Shown: piece by piece, positions 34,801 to 47,878 of the stretch
How positions within the stretch are numbered: the stretch's first letter is position 1
Layout of the letters: each line of letters opens with the position of its first letter
Origin: Voacanga thouarsii
Taxonomy: Eukaryota; Streptophyta; Magnoliopsida; Gentianales; Apocynaceae
DNA: 64,000 nt
NCBI GenBank assembly: GCA_026120185.1
Contig: JANUWF010001179.1
Coordinates: 1,281,501 to 1,345,500, forward strand
Reading direction: 5' to 3'
Program-made: the position numbers and the translations under genes
The notes under the pieces: generated by a model
Database searches by the model: none
What the model saw: only the letters and a program-made list of their open reading frames with translations
What the model was told of the DNA's origin: nothing

Positions 34801-35592
34801 TTAAATTAAGCCAAGTATGCCAAAGAATTGTTCAAAAGATTTGGTATGAACGAAGTAAAAGAAATAAGTACACCTATGAGCACTTCGTTAAAGCTTGATA
34901 AAGATGAAAAGGGTAAGAAAGTGGATGAATCAAAATACAGAGGTATGATCGAAAGTCTCCTCTATCTTACCGCTAGCAGGCCTGATATTATATTTACAGT
35001 ATGTCTTTGTGCTAGATTTCAATCATGTCCAAAGGAATCTCATTTATGTGTTGTAAAATAAATCATTAGGTACCTAATTAGAACTCATGATTATGGCTTG
35101 TGGTATCCTCGAATTAATTCTTTTGATCTTATAGGATATACAGACGCCAACTATGCCGGTTGCAAGGTTGAAAAAAAAAGTACCAGTGGTCACTGTCAAT
35201 TTCTTGGACATTCCCTTGTCTCGTGGTATAACAAAAAGTAAGCATGTGACTCTCTTTCAACAACTAAAGTTGAATACATAGCAGCTGGTAGTTGTTGCGT
35301 GCAAATTTTGTGGATGAAAATCACCTTACTTGATTTTCGTTTAAATTTTAATTATGTGCCTATCTTGTGTAATACTAATACTATTAATTTAACCAAAAAT
35401 CCTATTCAATATTCTAGAACTAAGCACATTGAAATTAAGCATTATTTTATTAGAGATTATGTGCTTAAGGGTGATGTGTGTGTTGAATACATTCCAACCA
35501 ATGAACAGTTTGTAGACATCTTTACGAAACCTCTGGCCAAAGATAGATTTAATCATCTGAGAAGAGGTTTAGGAATTATTAGAATTATATAA
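34801..35592 (+). pseudogene. SIRE-like RT thumb and RNase H
   Basis: Bases 34828-35061 give LFKRFGMNEVKEISTPMS, GMIESLLYLTASRPDI and CARFQSCPKESH, the usual connection region. RNase H starts at GYTDANYAGCKVEKKSTSGH (about 35137) with its first Asp. It continues with SLSTTKVEYIAAGSC holding the Glu, and after a frame change ends with SRTKHIEIKHYFIRD and FVDIFTKPLAKDRF. The stop at 35590 closes the pol part. Confidence 0.88.
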
Positions 35593-36129
35593 CTGACTAT
35601 TTTGCCAAGGATTTATTTGTTCATTCTTGCAAAACTACTGAAGATACATATTTCGGATAGAGATTTTGGATGCAATATCTGAGAAATATGAATCCAAAAT
35701 CCCATCAACTGAACATCTTTTATTTTGCTTTTTGAACGGACTAATTTGGATTCAGTCTGAATCCAAAATAGCAGCAGCCCAAAATTCATGAAAAGTCCAT
35801 TTTTTTTTTGTTATTCGGAAGAAAGAGAACATAAGTCCAGAAGTCACTTTTCAAAATTTTTAAATGTCCGCACTTTTTTAAAAAATGACATTATCTCTGG
35901 TGAAAAGTCTCTAATGTAAAGTACTTGATTCTACTTATCCACTCTAGAACCTAAGAAATCACAAAAAGCTATTTCTTTCTCTCTCCTAGAAATTAGAAAT
36001 TGTCATTGATCTCTCTACTTCTCTCACAATCATATCTTCATCTTCCCCAACTGAAACAAAAATCCTTCACATTTCTTTTGCTTCTGTCATGACGAAAGTG
36101 TCAAATATGACAAAGGAACCGCACAAAAG

Positions 36130-37529
36130 ATGAGCATAGGCAAGAAAAGAAAAGCAGCGGCTAAGACAAAAGCTATTGCTACCGTACAACCGGTCACTAA
36201 GTATAAAGGAAAGAAAATTGCTGAAATAACATCATGATCCGACTCATCAACAGAGCATACTTCACCAGAAAGCTTTGAAACCCAGTTATCGCGCTTTCTT
36301 GATAAAAAATGCGAGTCTAATTTTAATGATTGGCTATCTAGAAATAGGATTGTGGTCACAAGATATCAGGTTGTTGCTGAGGCATTTTTTAACTTCTCTG
36401 ACATCCTGAATATGTTTGAAAATCTTTGTTGGGGGGCCTTGTTTTCAATAGATGAGATACTGTACACCCTTTTGATTTGGGAATTTTATGCAAATTTGAA
36501 AAAGGGAAGGTTTGAGGAGACCGAGGGAGGTTTTATGGTGCAATAGTATAGTACTAGAGTAGGATCAGTAAATATGAACTTAGACCATCGGCTGTTAAAC
36601 TGAATTTTGGAGTTAGAGATGGAGGGATTCAATTTTTTGAAATGAACATATTCCTTAAGGAATTGGACCTATTTGACTTAGGAAGGTTTGAGGCAAGGTT
36701 TACTGGAAGGAAGAGTTTTAAAAGTTCAAATGACAGAAATTCAAAATGTGAATGGTCCTAGAAGGATTTTGCACCATATGGTGTTAACTATTGTTGCTCC
36801 AAGTTTTAGGCAAAAGACATCAATAAGTATCATGCAAATGATACTGTTGTTATCCTTGTCCGAAAGTAGACAGATCAATTTTGTTTTTCTAGCAATTAAG
36901 TTGATGATGCAATCAAAAACACATCTCACAAGGCACTCCCATATGGCAATTTATTGACCAAAGTCTTCAGGCATTTCAATGTGGATTTAAATACTTGCGT
37001 ACTTGGTCAGCTTAAGACCAATGTGTATAACATGGAATCCTTTGAAAAACATGGGTTTTGTTCAAGTGAATAAGGAATGGGTCTTACTTAGAGATGTGTA
37101 GGATGAAGAAAGAGAAAGCTGTTAAAAATTAAGGATAAAGGAAAAAGAACTGCACCTGCTGCCCAAACGGGGATGAAATGGAAGTTTGAAATGGGGGAAG
37201 AATCCTCGAACAAGGGCAAGCAAAAGATTAAGGAAAGTCGTCTGACTCAAAGCATCTTGGATGCCATTAGCAGTTTAATAGATAAATTTGATGAATTTCG
37301 AGCAGAAGTCATAGCTGAATTACAAAATTTAGGAACCAGATTGAGAAATGTGGAAGAAAAAACCACTAAGGAAGTCCATGAGGAACAAGCTCTTCCTGAA
37401 GAACAAATGACTAGAAAAGAAATTACCTCTCCTCAAGTTGAAGACACAGTTGTAAATAGACTGAGTAAGAAGCACAATCGGATCAGGAAAAGAAAACAGA
37501 GAAAAAAAAGAAGAAAACGAGAAAGATAA
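36130..37529 (+). pseudogene. Extra 3' ORF of SIRE-like element
   Basis: Begins at ATG 36130 (MSIGKKRKAAAKTKAIATVQ), a basic N-terminus. One frame carries FLDKKCESNFNDWLSRNRIV, RYQVVAEAFFNFSDIL and ENLCWGALFSIDEILYTLLI to 36546, then continues past stops to 36957. A frame change at about 36940 gives LPYGNLLTKVFRHFNVDLNT and GHGF-like residues. Bases 37173-37529 encode a coiled-coil-like SILDAISSLIDKFDEFRAEV and end in KKRRKRER. The central part resembles the plant-specific 'putative plant transposon protein' domain as I remember it (I think PF20167); that assignment is unverified. SIRE elements are known for an envelope-like ORF here, but I see no signal peptide or membrane segment. Confidence 0.6.
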
Positions 37530-39040
37530 AGAGAAGGAGAGTGAAGTCCCCACCTCTGCTACCCTTACTGTATTGCATACTCCCAAGCCAGCCATAGCTA
37601 GAAGTTCATCTGGTAAACGATAGAAGCATGTGGTAGTAAAAAGAAAGTCCAGCCGAATTGCTAGACAACATTCCAAAAAGGGTGCCAGGACTAAGTCTAC
37701 AATAATCCACATTTCCTAACTGGCCAATCATGTGTGCTACTTACTGATTTCCTACGCTTGGACAATTTTATTACTTTTCTATTGACAAACAATTTTATGA
37801 TTTCTACACTAGTACTTGAACAATTTATTTCTGCACTTATCTCCTACTGATCTTTCTGACTATATATATTTACTCTTTTAATTGAGGTTTGACAATATAC
37901 ATTTTTTTCTCTGTTTTATCTCTTTATTCTATCTTTCTTGCATTTTTATTAATAACAAAAGGGGAGAATAAAGTGAGTATGAATGAATGGATTGTGAACT
38001 GTCAATGAGACTAGTGGATTGTGAATGGTGAATGATGAACTGAGAATTGTAATTAATGATGGATTGTATTGTGATTAATGATGGATTGTGAACTATAATT
38101 TGAGTATATATATTATGAATTTATAGACTGTTTAGGTCTATTTGTGTTTGAGAATACGGACTGTGAAGAATTAGGTGACTTAATGGAGACTATGTTGAGA
38201 CGTCATTGCTATTATGGAATAAGGAGTTTGAAGTATGAGTATGAGTTCATTGTGCATTCTAACTAATTTTAAATTGGTTGGATAATTTGTTTTGACTATG
38301 GTTGTGATATGCACTTTGTTAAATATTTGGACGTTGAGGATACTTGAGTAGACTTTTATGAAACCTGGGCTGATTCCTTTTGGTTGATTAGTAAAATCCT
38401 TGTGTTGTTTTGCCTTAAGAAAAATAAATTCGACCAATTCCATGAAAAGTTATTGATCTCCATTCTTGAAATATTTCCTTTACTCCGCACATACTTAGAG
38501 GAGTTTTGGACCTACATTTCTTTAATCCAAAATAGCAATCCAAAAATAACTTTTTAAAAGGCCATCTTCTGCCTTATTTTAGTCTATTTTGGATGCAAGG
38601 TTTTGAAAGTCCAAAACCTTGGAATCCGGTCCTATTTTCAAACGCACTTCATAGCTAGAATTTCGTTATCCTCTGTTCATATATGCACATACATAGGAGA
38701 AGTATTACATCTTGTGATTTATCTTTTACACTCTTTTATGTACATTTCTATACATTTTTGTGACTATTAGCGTGGCTATTACCTTGTGGAATAGTCCTTT
38801 GATGAAAGAAAGGAGGATAAGAAGGTAGATTGGGCTATAGGCTCATTGAGCCATGTTTGTGAGTATATGCTTAAATTTCTTATCTTAATCTCATAAGCAC
38901 TCTTTGAGTCCTATAATGAGAGAATTCATTTTAATTAAAAATATTCTTATTTCTCTCGGTCTAATATGTCCGTACTGTACATATTATTATTTTTTATGTC
39001 ACAATCCCATCAAGTTTGTCATCACTAAAAAAAGGGAGAT
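37530..39040 (+). other. SIRE-like 3' untranslated region
   Basis: No long frame. Contains short direct repeats of GATGGATTGTGAA-type words (about 37985-38095) and, about 38510-38650, segments rich in CCAAAAT related to 35690-35790. It ends in the polypurine tract AAAAAAAGGGAGAT (39027-39040) directly before the 3' LTR. Confidence 0.65.
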
Positions 39041-40355
39041 TGTTAGCCTTAAGGGCATTTTCTTGTGTTTTGACGTATGACAAACATTGATAAGGACAAA
39101 TTTATGCGATTTATATGTAATAGGACATATTCGACCTCAGTTCTTTCGAGGCATACAAATGAGATTGTTAAGCAGCTTTTAAGGAAATGAAATCCAAAGA
39201 AGTGATTGATCAAGTACAACTTGAAGATCTTGCAAATCGTGAAGTCCTTATGAAAGAAATTTAGACTAGGAATTGATTGTCAAGATATAATATGTAAATT
39301 CCTATGTCTCCTTTACCTTATGATTTAGTTTATTTTTACCTTGAAGCACACAAATAAAATGATTTCAAAAAGTAGGTTTTCAGATGTTTAGATTGAGTAG
39401 TTTAGATGGACCTCTGCATCCAAAATTTCGTCTAAACTCTGTAACAATTTCTAAATGTTTCTGCTTAAAAAAGTGCTATTTTGGACTCACTTTTTAGATA
39501 CACATTCTTTTGATCCTTGAGTCCAAAATTCTGAAAAACTTGACAGCGAAAAACTAGCCGTTGCTATCTTGTTTTTTGCTCCTATAAAAGCCTTCAAAAC
39601 TTGATTTTGAAGTAGATTTTTGTGCTATCTTTCTCTGAGACACTTTTACATTTTAGAATACAAAAATTCCTCTTTTCATTTGTGCTTCAAAGGTGAAATT
39701 AAATTGTTCAAAAGGTAAAAGGTGTTTGTGCTCATTTGTTCGCAATCTGTTCAAATATGTGAGCCATTTCTATAAACTTTTTTTCATTCTAACTTGTATC
39801 AAGGTTGAGAAGGTAAAACTTAGTTGGGGTGAGCCTTGATTGTTGTGATTAAAGAGGTTGGGTGTAAAACTAAGGTTGGTAATCCTCTTGTGTAAGATTA
39901 GTGTCACCTACCACCATTGAGTTAGAAAAAGGTTTTAGTGAGTGTGTTGAAATCTTTAAGTAAGAACTTAAAGTAGTGGATGTAGATTATTTCAGGATCA
40001 AATCACTATAAATCTCTGAGCTTTATTTCGTGTCTTTTGCTTAAATTTCTTTACTACATTCTCACTGGCTTTTATCTTTAAATGCTCTATCCTGTTTCGC
40101 TAAATCAGTGATCTATTTATGATCCTTGCTTTCTGATTTAAACCTATCATTTAATATCTCAACTACCTATCCTCATTTCATATCATTTGTGCTGAATATA
40201 AAAGACTCCTGGTTACATTCTTGAAATCGAAAACCATCCTTGAAGTTACATAGTATCATTGCTGATATGCTCAAAAGTGTTTTTTTTTGGAAATCAATTT
40301 TTTAATCTATTGTTGTTTGCTAAAAACCTTATTCACCCACCTCTAAAGTTTCTCA
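39041..40355 (+). repeat. 3' LTR of SIRE-like element
   Basis: Begins TGTTAGCCTTAAGGGC after the polypurine tract, ends AAGTTTCTCA, 1315 bases. The target duplication AAAAG follows at 40356-40360. Confidence 0.92.
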
Positions 40356-40360
40356 AAAAG

Positions 40361-41044
40361 GGTATATGATCTTTTTTGTCGAGTTAATTATATAAATCCA
40401 CTAACTAAATGTAGACTTGGTGCACCAACAGAAGAAAAGTGGTGCCTCTCACGTTTTTCTTTTCAAATTTTAAACTAAAAAGTATTTGGAAGGTCTACTT
40501 TATAGTAAACTATTATTTTTATTCTTATCTTTAGGATGCAATCATAAAATATAGTGTAAGGATCTCTCTCTAATTGTTCAATATGGAAAGGAGGGAATAA
40601 TTTGTTCTACTCTTTTCAGTGAGCAAAAAGAGCTTTGACTGATTAAAGTTGATGAAAATGGGTGGTGTCATTCTTCTCAAGAAGCTTGGTTTTATCTTTT
40701 TTCTCATCTCTGCATCTTTTTTAGCTTCTTTATTTGCAAGTAGGTTACTTTTGACAATGCTAAATCTCTTATCCAGTAGTTGAGAATGTCTTCTTTCTAG
40801 GTTCAATCTACATATCTTAATTTTATTAACTATTATGGAAGGCCGCATATGAGAAATTTTTGCATAAGCTAGTAGTGTTCATCTTGGTTTTCTTGACTTC
40901 TAAAATGTACTTACTTGTAGTGATATGCAAGAAACAGGTATATTTGGAAAAAATTGCCCTCGTGCATGGGGTATGAGCCTAAAGTTTTTCTTTTGCAAGT
41001 CGACTGTCAAGGTTTGCCGGCAACTCAGAGAAAGAAGTGGGAAC
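40361..41044. other. Unassigned sequence between SIRE-like element and D1
   Basis: Flank older than both insertions. No transposon motif. Bases about 40930-41044 read as an open frame on the plus strand that would continue beyond D1 at 44360 (see findings). The minus-strand frame 40570-40848 shows no domain. Bases 41040-41044 (GGAAC) are the left target duplication of D1. Confidence 0.4.
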
Positions 41045-44000
41045 TATAATACCCCGCCCCAAAACCACCTTTGACTATGGGGGGGGGGGGGAAGCCATGC
41101 ATTGCATAGCATTTCGCATTTCACGTGTTATCTTAAAATTATTCTTGCATGGGTGCATGTGATTTTCAAAGTTGGTTTTTTATTTGATTTATTTGGTGTG
41201 AAATAATTGTGTTGTTTAAGAGTTGGTTAAGTGAATTTTAGTCGAGGAGATTGAAGGATGAGAATTAGGGTGGAAAGAATTTCTTAGAGAAATATTAGCA
41301 TTGGAGTTGGTTTGGAATAGCGGGGAGGTTGGTGATTTCCTTTGGTGACCCGAGTTCGAATCTTACCTCTTGCAAATCTTAGTAGTCTTTTTGAAAATTA
41401 TTTTCCCTAGACTTCTACATGTCTTGGCCGAAAAAGACCTAGCCATCCTAGTGAATTCTCAGTGCCATCGTTCTAAGGAAATAAGTCTCTATATTTATTT
41501 CCTAAATTCAAGGATTTTTTATGTGAATAAAGGTTACTGTTACTTTCAGCTTTTGTTCCCTTTGATTTTCGAAAAAACCCTAGCTGAATAACTAAATTCC
41601 AACTTGATTTTAACTTACTAGATTTTGTAATGGATAGTTGGCATTAAAGTGTTATTTTTCTAGTTGGATACCTTGTGGATTTTGAACTTAGAACCTTAGC
41701 TAAAAATCTGGAAAATTTTCCAACTAGGTGCCGCCACTTTTTGAATGAGTTTTAGCCCAACTAAAACTCTTCCAAAACTAGGAAATCTTATCCAAAATCC
41801 TTTAGCAAATCAAATTTTATTTCAAACCTACTTCAACTAGGTTTTGCTTCCTTTTTCTAGCAAAATTCTTGCAGCCTTGTGCAAGCACAAGCTGTCTGAA
41901 ATTCCAGCACTCGTAAGTGCAGTCCAACTCTTCAAATCCTAGCTCAAAACATCTAGAACACTCCTTATCAATTCAGATTACCTTAGCCACACAAAAACTA
42001 GATTTTACTCACCAAAATTCCAGAAATTCGGCCAGCTTAGAAACTAGAATTTCGGCTAGCATTGCACAGGAAATTTCGGCCAGCTTGCACTCCAACTCAA
42101 AAGAAAATTCTGCACACCAAAACCTACCAAAATCCTCAGTTGATTAAGCCAATTTTCAGTGCCTAAAACCCTCACCTTTTCTCTGTAAATCTTGGTAGAA
42201 CAACAGCTAAAACTATCCAGAATGTCTCCCCTCTGGTTCAGTGATTTTTGCACAGCACATGAGCCGTTCTTGCACAGAATTTTAGTTCTCAAAACCTACT
42301 CAAACTCTTCCTTGTTTTGGCCAAAAACTCTGAACGCACAAAGCCCTTTTCTTGAGCAATATTTCGGCCAGCATAAGGTAGCAATTGCAGAATATTTTCT
42401 CCTCATAAACCCTCCCAAATTCGGCAGCAACAAGGTGCACAGCAAGCTGCAATTTTCAGCCTTGTTGTCCACGAAACCTAAAGCCATTAGGAGTCTTTCT
42501 TAACACCACCATCTAACCCTAAACCAATTTTCTCTAACCCTAAATCATAGTAGCCGACTACCCTCTCCATTCTACATGAAAATTCCAGGAAGAATCTCCC
42601 TACAATTTTCGAAAATCACAAGAACAATTCCTAGCAAGAAACCGATCACACTCTAAGGTAAGCAAAAATCATCTTAACCTCTTGATTCATTTCTTTCATC
42701 AATTCTTCTCCTTTTCTTCCCTTGAATCACGCCACCTAAAGGCTGATTTCATCCCTTTTACCTGCTTTCGGTCAAAAGGAAGGAAAGAAGGCACCTTTTC
42801 TCTTCTACTCGAACGAACTCGGGACGAACACCATAGGAGCATCGAGATCTTGTTAACTCGGCTGTCGCAAGGTAAGGGAATTCTTACCCTTGATGTCGAA
42901 ATTAAGGTTTAATATGGTTGATGATGTCCATTAGCATGATGAATGGGTATTTTGAGTCGAGTAATTAATTAAGCATATTCGATGCATAGCAATACCATAT
43001 TTTACTATGGTAATGATAGATATGAGTTGTGATGGTCAAGTCAAGCCTTTTTGATATAATATTCATGTCTTTGATGAATATATGGTCATAGAATATGAAC
43101 TTTGGGGATTGGTTAATTTATTGGGAATTAGATAGTGGATTGTGAATTGTTATGGGAATAAATGAGTTTAGAGCATGTTCGAATCGATTGAGACCCTGAT
43201 CATAATATTATATGGTTTTAGATCAGGAAGATATTTGAGGAAAGCAAGCAGTGATTTTATCTCATTTGTTTAAGGCATATCAAGTAAATCCTTGCATAAA
43301 CTCTTTTGTTAAATGTTGTGATGGTAAGTCTATGTTGTAAAGCTTTGTGAAGCTATTGTTAAACTATGTTCGCTTGGGTTGTAAACGTGGATATTTATTC
43401 TTTAAACGGTTTTGTCAAACTAACGATTTTATCAAGAAAACTATTCTTTCTTCTACATTTTTAGAAAACTCTTCTAAAGAAAACCACGTTGCACATAGCC
43501 AAGGTATGGAAATATTTTGAATCAGGAATTGACGGATATGTTCGTTGAGTACTCAATAAGGGTAGGCTAACAATACTAGTCTTGGAGGGCTAGAGTAAGT
43601 CTTCTGGCAGGTGGCCACCTCCAGAAGATAAGCTCTGCTTGAAAAGGCGACAATATTGGTTGGTCAGGCTGGTCCGAGCTAGCACTTGTACCTGGTAAGG
43701 TATTATTTATTTTCCCCGCATGGACACCTGGATGGTTTTGTTGGGTGTAGAGAAGGAGGAGTATCTCACCTCGTGAGCTGTATACTCACCCTGATCAGAA
43801 CGCCCAACGTGCCACAAAGTGTGGTGCCTTGTCCTCTTGGAGCCCAACGTGTGGTGACATGACTGTTTATACGCGTGGATGATTTGTTTTGTATAAAGTG
43901 TGATTATGAGAAAAACCCACTCCTTGCAAAAAGAAAGTATTTATGACTTGCCAAATATTTCTGCAAATGTTTTCCACTATGCATACGCGAACTGTTTAAA

Positions 44001-44354
44001 ACACCATGTGCACACACAAGACTTACTAAGATTTCATCTCACACTATTTTATATCATGTTTGTAGGAGATAGATTGTGCTGAGCCAGCGGGGCATGTGAT
44101 AGTTGAAGCTTTTGTTATTTTTTCCCCATTTTGTTCTAGGAGCCAGTTGTTGTTTAAGCTTCTGAACGATATTTGTTTTATTTCGTATTGCTCCAATTTG
44201 AGTTGGATGTAATAAGAGTTTTTCTCTATTTATCTAAGTTAATTCTTTTGGGGTTGCCTTTACATTTTATACCTCGTTTTAAAGACCCATTGTCCTACGG
44301 GACGGGACGACATCCCCCCCCCCCTTTTAGGGTACGTAGTAGTGGGGTGTTACA
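41045..44354 (+). repeat. Solo LTR D1 (long LTR, family D)
   Basis: Starts TATAATACCCCGCC (TG decayed to TA) and ends GGGGTGTTACA. It is flanked by GGAAC on both sides (41040-41044 and 44355-44359). The length is 3310 bases and there is no gag or pol. The sequence follows D2 and, inverted, D3. Features include a run of 13 G near the left end (41079-41091), 11 C near the right end (44314-44324), many GAAATTTCGGCCAGC-type words at about 42030-42370, and the family segment 43545-43870. The 5-bp duplication and near-TG...CA ends indicate a solo LTR, probably of a Ty3 chromovirus (Tekay/Del-like) given length and ends. Confidence 0.8.
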
Positions 44355-44550
44355 GGAACAACTCATGAGGTTTGTGACCAATCCATTTGTGCATTGTGGT
44401 TTTCTCTAAGTCTAAATCCATTTGTTCCTTTATATACATTAAATGCTAAATATTTTTATAACTATTTTTTATTAATGTAATTCAACGACCTTCCCAATCT
44501 ATTAGGAACTATATTTTTGTGTTTAAGCATACAATGTGTTTGTGTTTATG

Positions 44551-47500
44551 TGTGAAACCCCAGTCAAAACCAACCTTAGAGTAACAGGGTTGGGATGCAT
44601 AGCATATTTATTTGCATGTTTAAATATATTTTTGTATGATTTTATGTGCTTTGGATTTGTGTTTTATAGTCTAGAGGGCTTGATTATGATTATTGAGTAA
44701 GAAGTGCAAAATGATAATTTTTGCTTGAGGTGGAAAAAGGGAGATAGCTTGAGGATTGAATAGGAAAATATTTTTAGGGGAAAAATAAGAATAAGAGTTA
44801 TTGTGGTTTAGTGGTTGGAGCTTTGGAATTAATTCTTGAGGTCTTGGGTTCAAATTCCATCATAAGAGCTTTAGCTTGGTTAAATTTTATTTTTGATTGG
44901 GAAGTATCATTTTCGCTTGGGAAGTATCATTTTCGGCTTTAGTGGTGTTTGGAATAGGGTAGAGATGTTGTCCTATGAGAGACATGATAGGAGTCTTCAA
45001 ATCCTACTCTTTTGCTCTACACAAAATTTCGAAGGGGAATTCGTTTCCTCTTGATCCTTAATTTTTCCTATTTCTCAATTCATTAGTTTGTTCAAGCCAA
45101 TTTTATTCTACGAAAATTCTAGCAATGTGCTGTGGCTTTGAAGGTTCGAAATGTCTTAGTAAAGGACATCATATGGACCGAAACAATGGAAGAGGGGGAA
45201 AGATTTCAAGTGAATTAAATTCTTTAGTGAACTTTCTAAAAAAATCACTCTAGCTAGGTTCATTTCCCTTCATGCTTAGAATTGAAATTTTTCCAGCTTT
45301 GTGTGCCTTCAAGGTGACGAAATTCTTAACCATCATTCCCTCCCAAATGCTGCCAGAAAAAGGCCCTTTTGATCAGCTTAGAATCTGGATTTTTCTAGCT
45401 AATTTCGGACTGCACAAAAGTGGTGCAAAATCAGAAAAATTCCTATGCAAATCGCAGTTTTGGAGGACATAAACCAAGCTATTTTCTTCCAGTTTTTGTT
45501 CAGCACCTTAGCCATGTTTTTCCTCCATGAATTAGGCTAGAAACCAGCCTTGAAAGCCCCAGAAATTTCCCTTCAAAACCTCTGCAAATTAGCTGGAAAG
45601 ATGGCAGCTAAAGCTGCCCAGAAAAATTCCAACCTTGCGAAAAATGCTGTACAGTAGTTTTTCCAGCTTTGTTTCCAAATTCTCTCCTAGCCGAAACTCC
45701 ATCATTTTTCTGCTCAAACCACCCTTAAACCTCCATTAACTGAACTCCATTGTCTTCCCTAAGTTCTGCACGAAAATCCAGTCATGGCTGCCAAAAAGAT
45801 TTCCAAAAAAATTCTGCAATCATGCCTTGATTTGGATACCAAAATTCCAACCACCATGATTTAACAACTTTCCATAAAATATACCTCAAACAACCAGACC
45901 TTCCCTTCACCATTAGACTCCTTAATTTTGGCCACCATTAGCCTCCTTCAACCAACTTTCATCCAGCCAAAATTCTGCACAAGCAGTCGGCCATGGCAGA
46001 TTTCTAAGAGCTCTTCCATAATCAAAGATATTCTTGAATATTTAGTTTCCAAATTTGCTTCATAAAAATATTCTTCAAGGATTCCAACAACTAGCCTTTC
46101 CTTTCCTTTCAAAACCAGAAAAACCATCTACCTAAACCCTACAGAAAATCGGCAATCCTAATCCTCATAGAATTTCGGCAGCCTCCATCCAAGAGCTCTC
46201 TACTCTCTTCAACTTCAAGAACACATAGTACACCAAGAACACCTACTCCTTCCTTTCACCTAATACCTCTCCAAATAACTTCAAACTACCTCTAAAAATT
46301 CCAGATTTCATCTATTCATTGCTGTGAGTCCATCCGTACCATTTTTAACATCAAACTCCAAAATCCAACTTGTACTTTTGGATCAAAAACCAGAAATTTT
46401 GTGAAGGCTCAAGAACACCTTCAAGGTAGGTTTGTTCTAACAACTTCATATTCTCCAATCTTGATCTCTAGTAAAAATATATGTTTTTAAGCATGCTAAT
46501 GAGCCTTCTTCTTCCTCTTCTTCTTCTTCTCTCTCTCTCTCTCTCTTGGCCGAACCACTCACTTACTTGGCCGAATGGTTTCTTCTCCATGGCCATTCTT
46601 CCTTCATCTCCTTTGGACGGATTTAGGCATCTAGGGCTTGAGATTCATTCGAAACTACTTCAAGGAATTCATCAATCAAGTAAGCCGTTTTAACCATTCT
46701 TTTAAATTCTAGATTCATGTCTCTAGGATGATGTTGATAGAAGATGGATTGCGGATAAGGTTTGAGTATATATTGTTGAGGTTGAAGCATGAATGTATGT
46801 ATGAATATGAAGGAGATGAGATTTATGCATGGATGGATTATCTTAGTTGATTGTATGATGATTTGAGGTTTAATGCATGTCTCCATGTCATAGGTAGTAT
46901 TTGTGATGAAGTATGCTAGAGATTATGTCACCTTTGGTGAATAGGATTTATATTCATGTTGGATTGTTGAAGCCATGATCATATTTATGCTAGTAGGGGT
47001 TAGATCATGTCTTGATAAATTTAGATCTATACTTATATGCATGATTTGATGAATTGAAGGATTGTATATATCCTTGATTGTGGTTAGCCATAGAAGTATG
47101 ATCATGATCTAGTTGTCCCTAAGCTAATTTTATTTCATGAATAAAATATTTCATAATGGGATTTTGCTAGTAATTTCCAAAAAAAAAAAAAACCCTAGGA
47201 GGGGTAAATTTGGATTATTATATATAATAAGGATATTTTAGTCAAATAAATAATAGCTTTTGCTAGAAAAATAAAATATATAGATATTATATATAAAATG
47301 ATAATATCAAATAAAGCCTTTTATGGAAATAATCATAATTAGTAAAATATTTATTACTAATCACGACCACCCTTTTTGAGTAGTTGATTTTATTGTGCAC
47401 TTTTGATTATGTATGCTTGGAAAAGCCAAAACACCACTCTTGTTCTTGACTAATGTTTATTGCTTGCCAGCAATTCTTTTGTAAAGATTTTATACTTTGC

Positions 47501-47873
47501 ATTCAAGAACTATTCTCACTGAACACCCAAAGCACACACGGACTTATTGAGATTTCTGTCTCATCACATTTTTACCATGATTTCAGGTTGATCCTGCTGT
47601 GGGGATGAGTAGCTAGTGTTATCTGCCTTGGAAGAGAATGTTGTCTTTTATTTTTATGCATTGCTTTGGGGAGTTGAGAGTGGATGATTTTATTTATGGA
47701 TTTGTTTTTCTTTTGGGAATTCTTGGATTCATTCTGGGTTTTAATAAATTTTAAGTTAAAGTATTATTTTTATTCCGCTATTTTATTTGTGTGACCTAGT
47801 TATAAAGACCTCTTGTCGTTTGGATGGGGCGACATCCCCGGCCCCGGGCGGGCCTAGGTAGCGGGGTGTTACA
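44551..47873 (+). repeat. Solo LTR D2 (family D)
   Basis: TGTGAAACCCCAGTC to GGGGTGTTACA, 3323 bases, with perfect target duplication TTATG (44546-44550 and 47874-47878). No coding region. Its first ~350 bases match the complement of D3's last ~350 bases (TTAGAGTAA...GGGATG...GGTTCAAATTCCATCA-like words). A CT run lies at 46529-46546, an AT-rich patch at 47130-47350 and the shared subterminal segment at 47780-47873. The 191 bases between D1 and D2 (44360-44550) are unassigned. Confidence 0.85.
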
Positions 47874-47878
47874 TTATG

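Larger units (their letters stand above)
29337..40355 (+). mobile_element. SIRE-like Ty1/copia element, full structure, decayed
   Basis: LTRs 29337-30650 and 39041-40355 and perfect target duplications AAAAG (29332-29336 and 40356-40360) bound an 11,019-base element. In order: primer site, gag, protease, integrase, RT, RNase H, an extra 3' ORF region of about 3.4 kb, and a polypurine tract. The extra ORF and size fit the SIRE/Maximus lineage (family knowledge). Every coding part has stops or frameshifts. The LTRs differ at about 30 of the first 250 bases by eye, so it is an old insertion. Confidence 0.92.

Noticed and set aside
37329..37712. 127-codon minus-strand frame with a serine- and phenylalanine-rich stretch
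   Set aside because: Antisense to the charged coiled-coil end of the SIRE-like extra ORF, which explains its composition.
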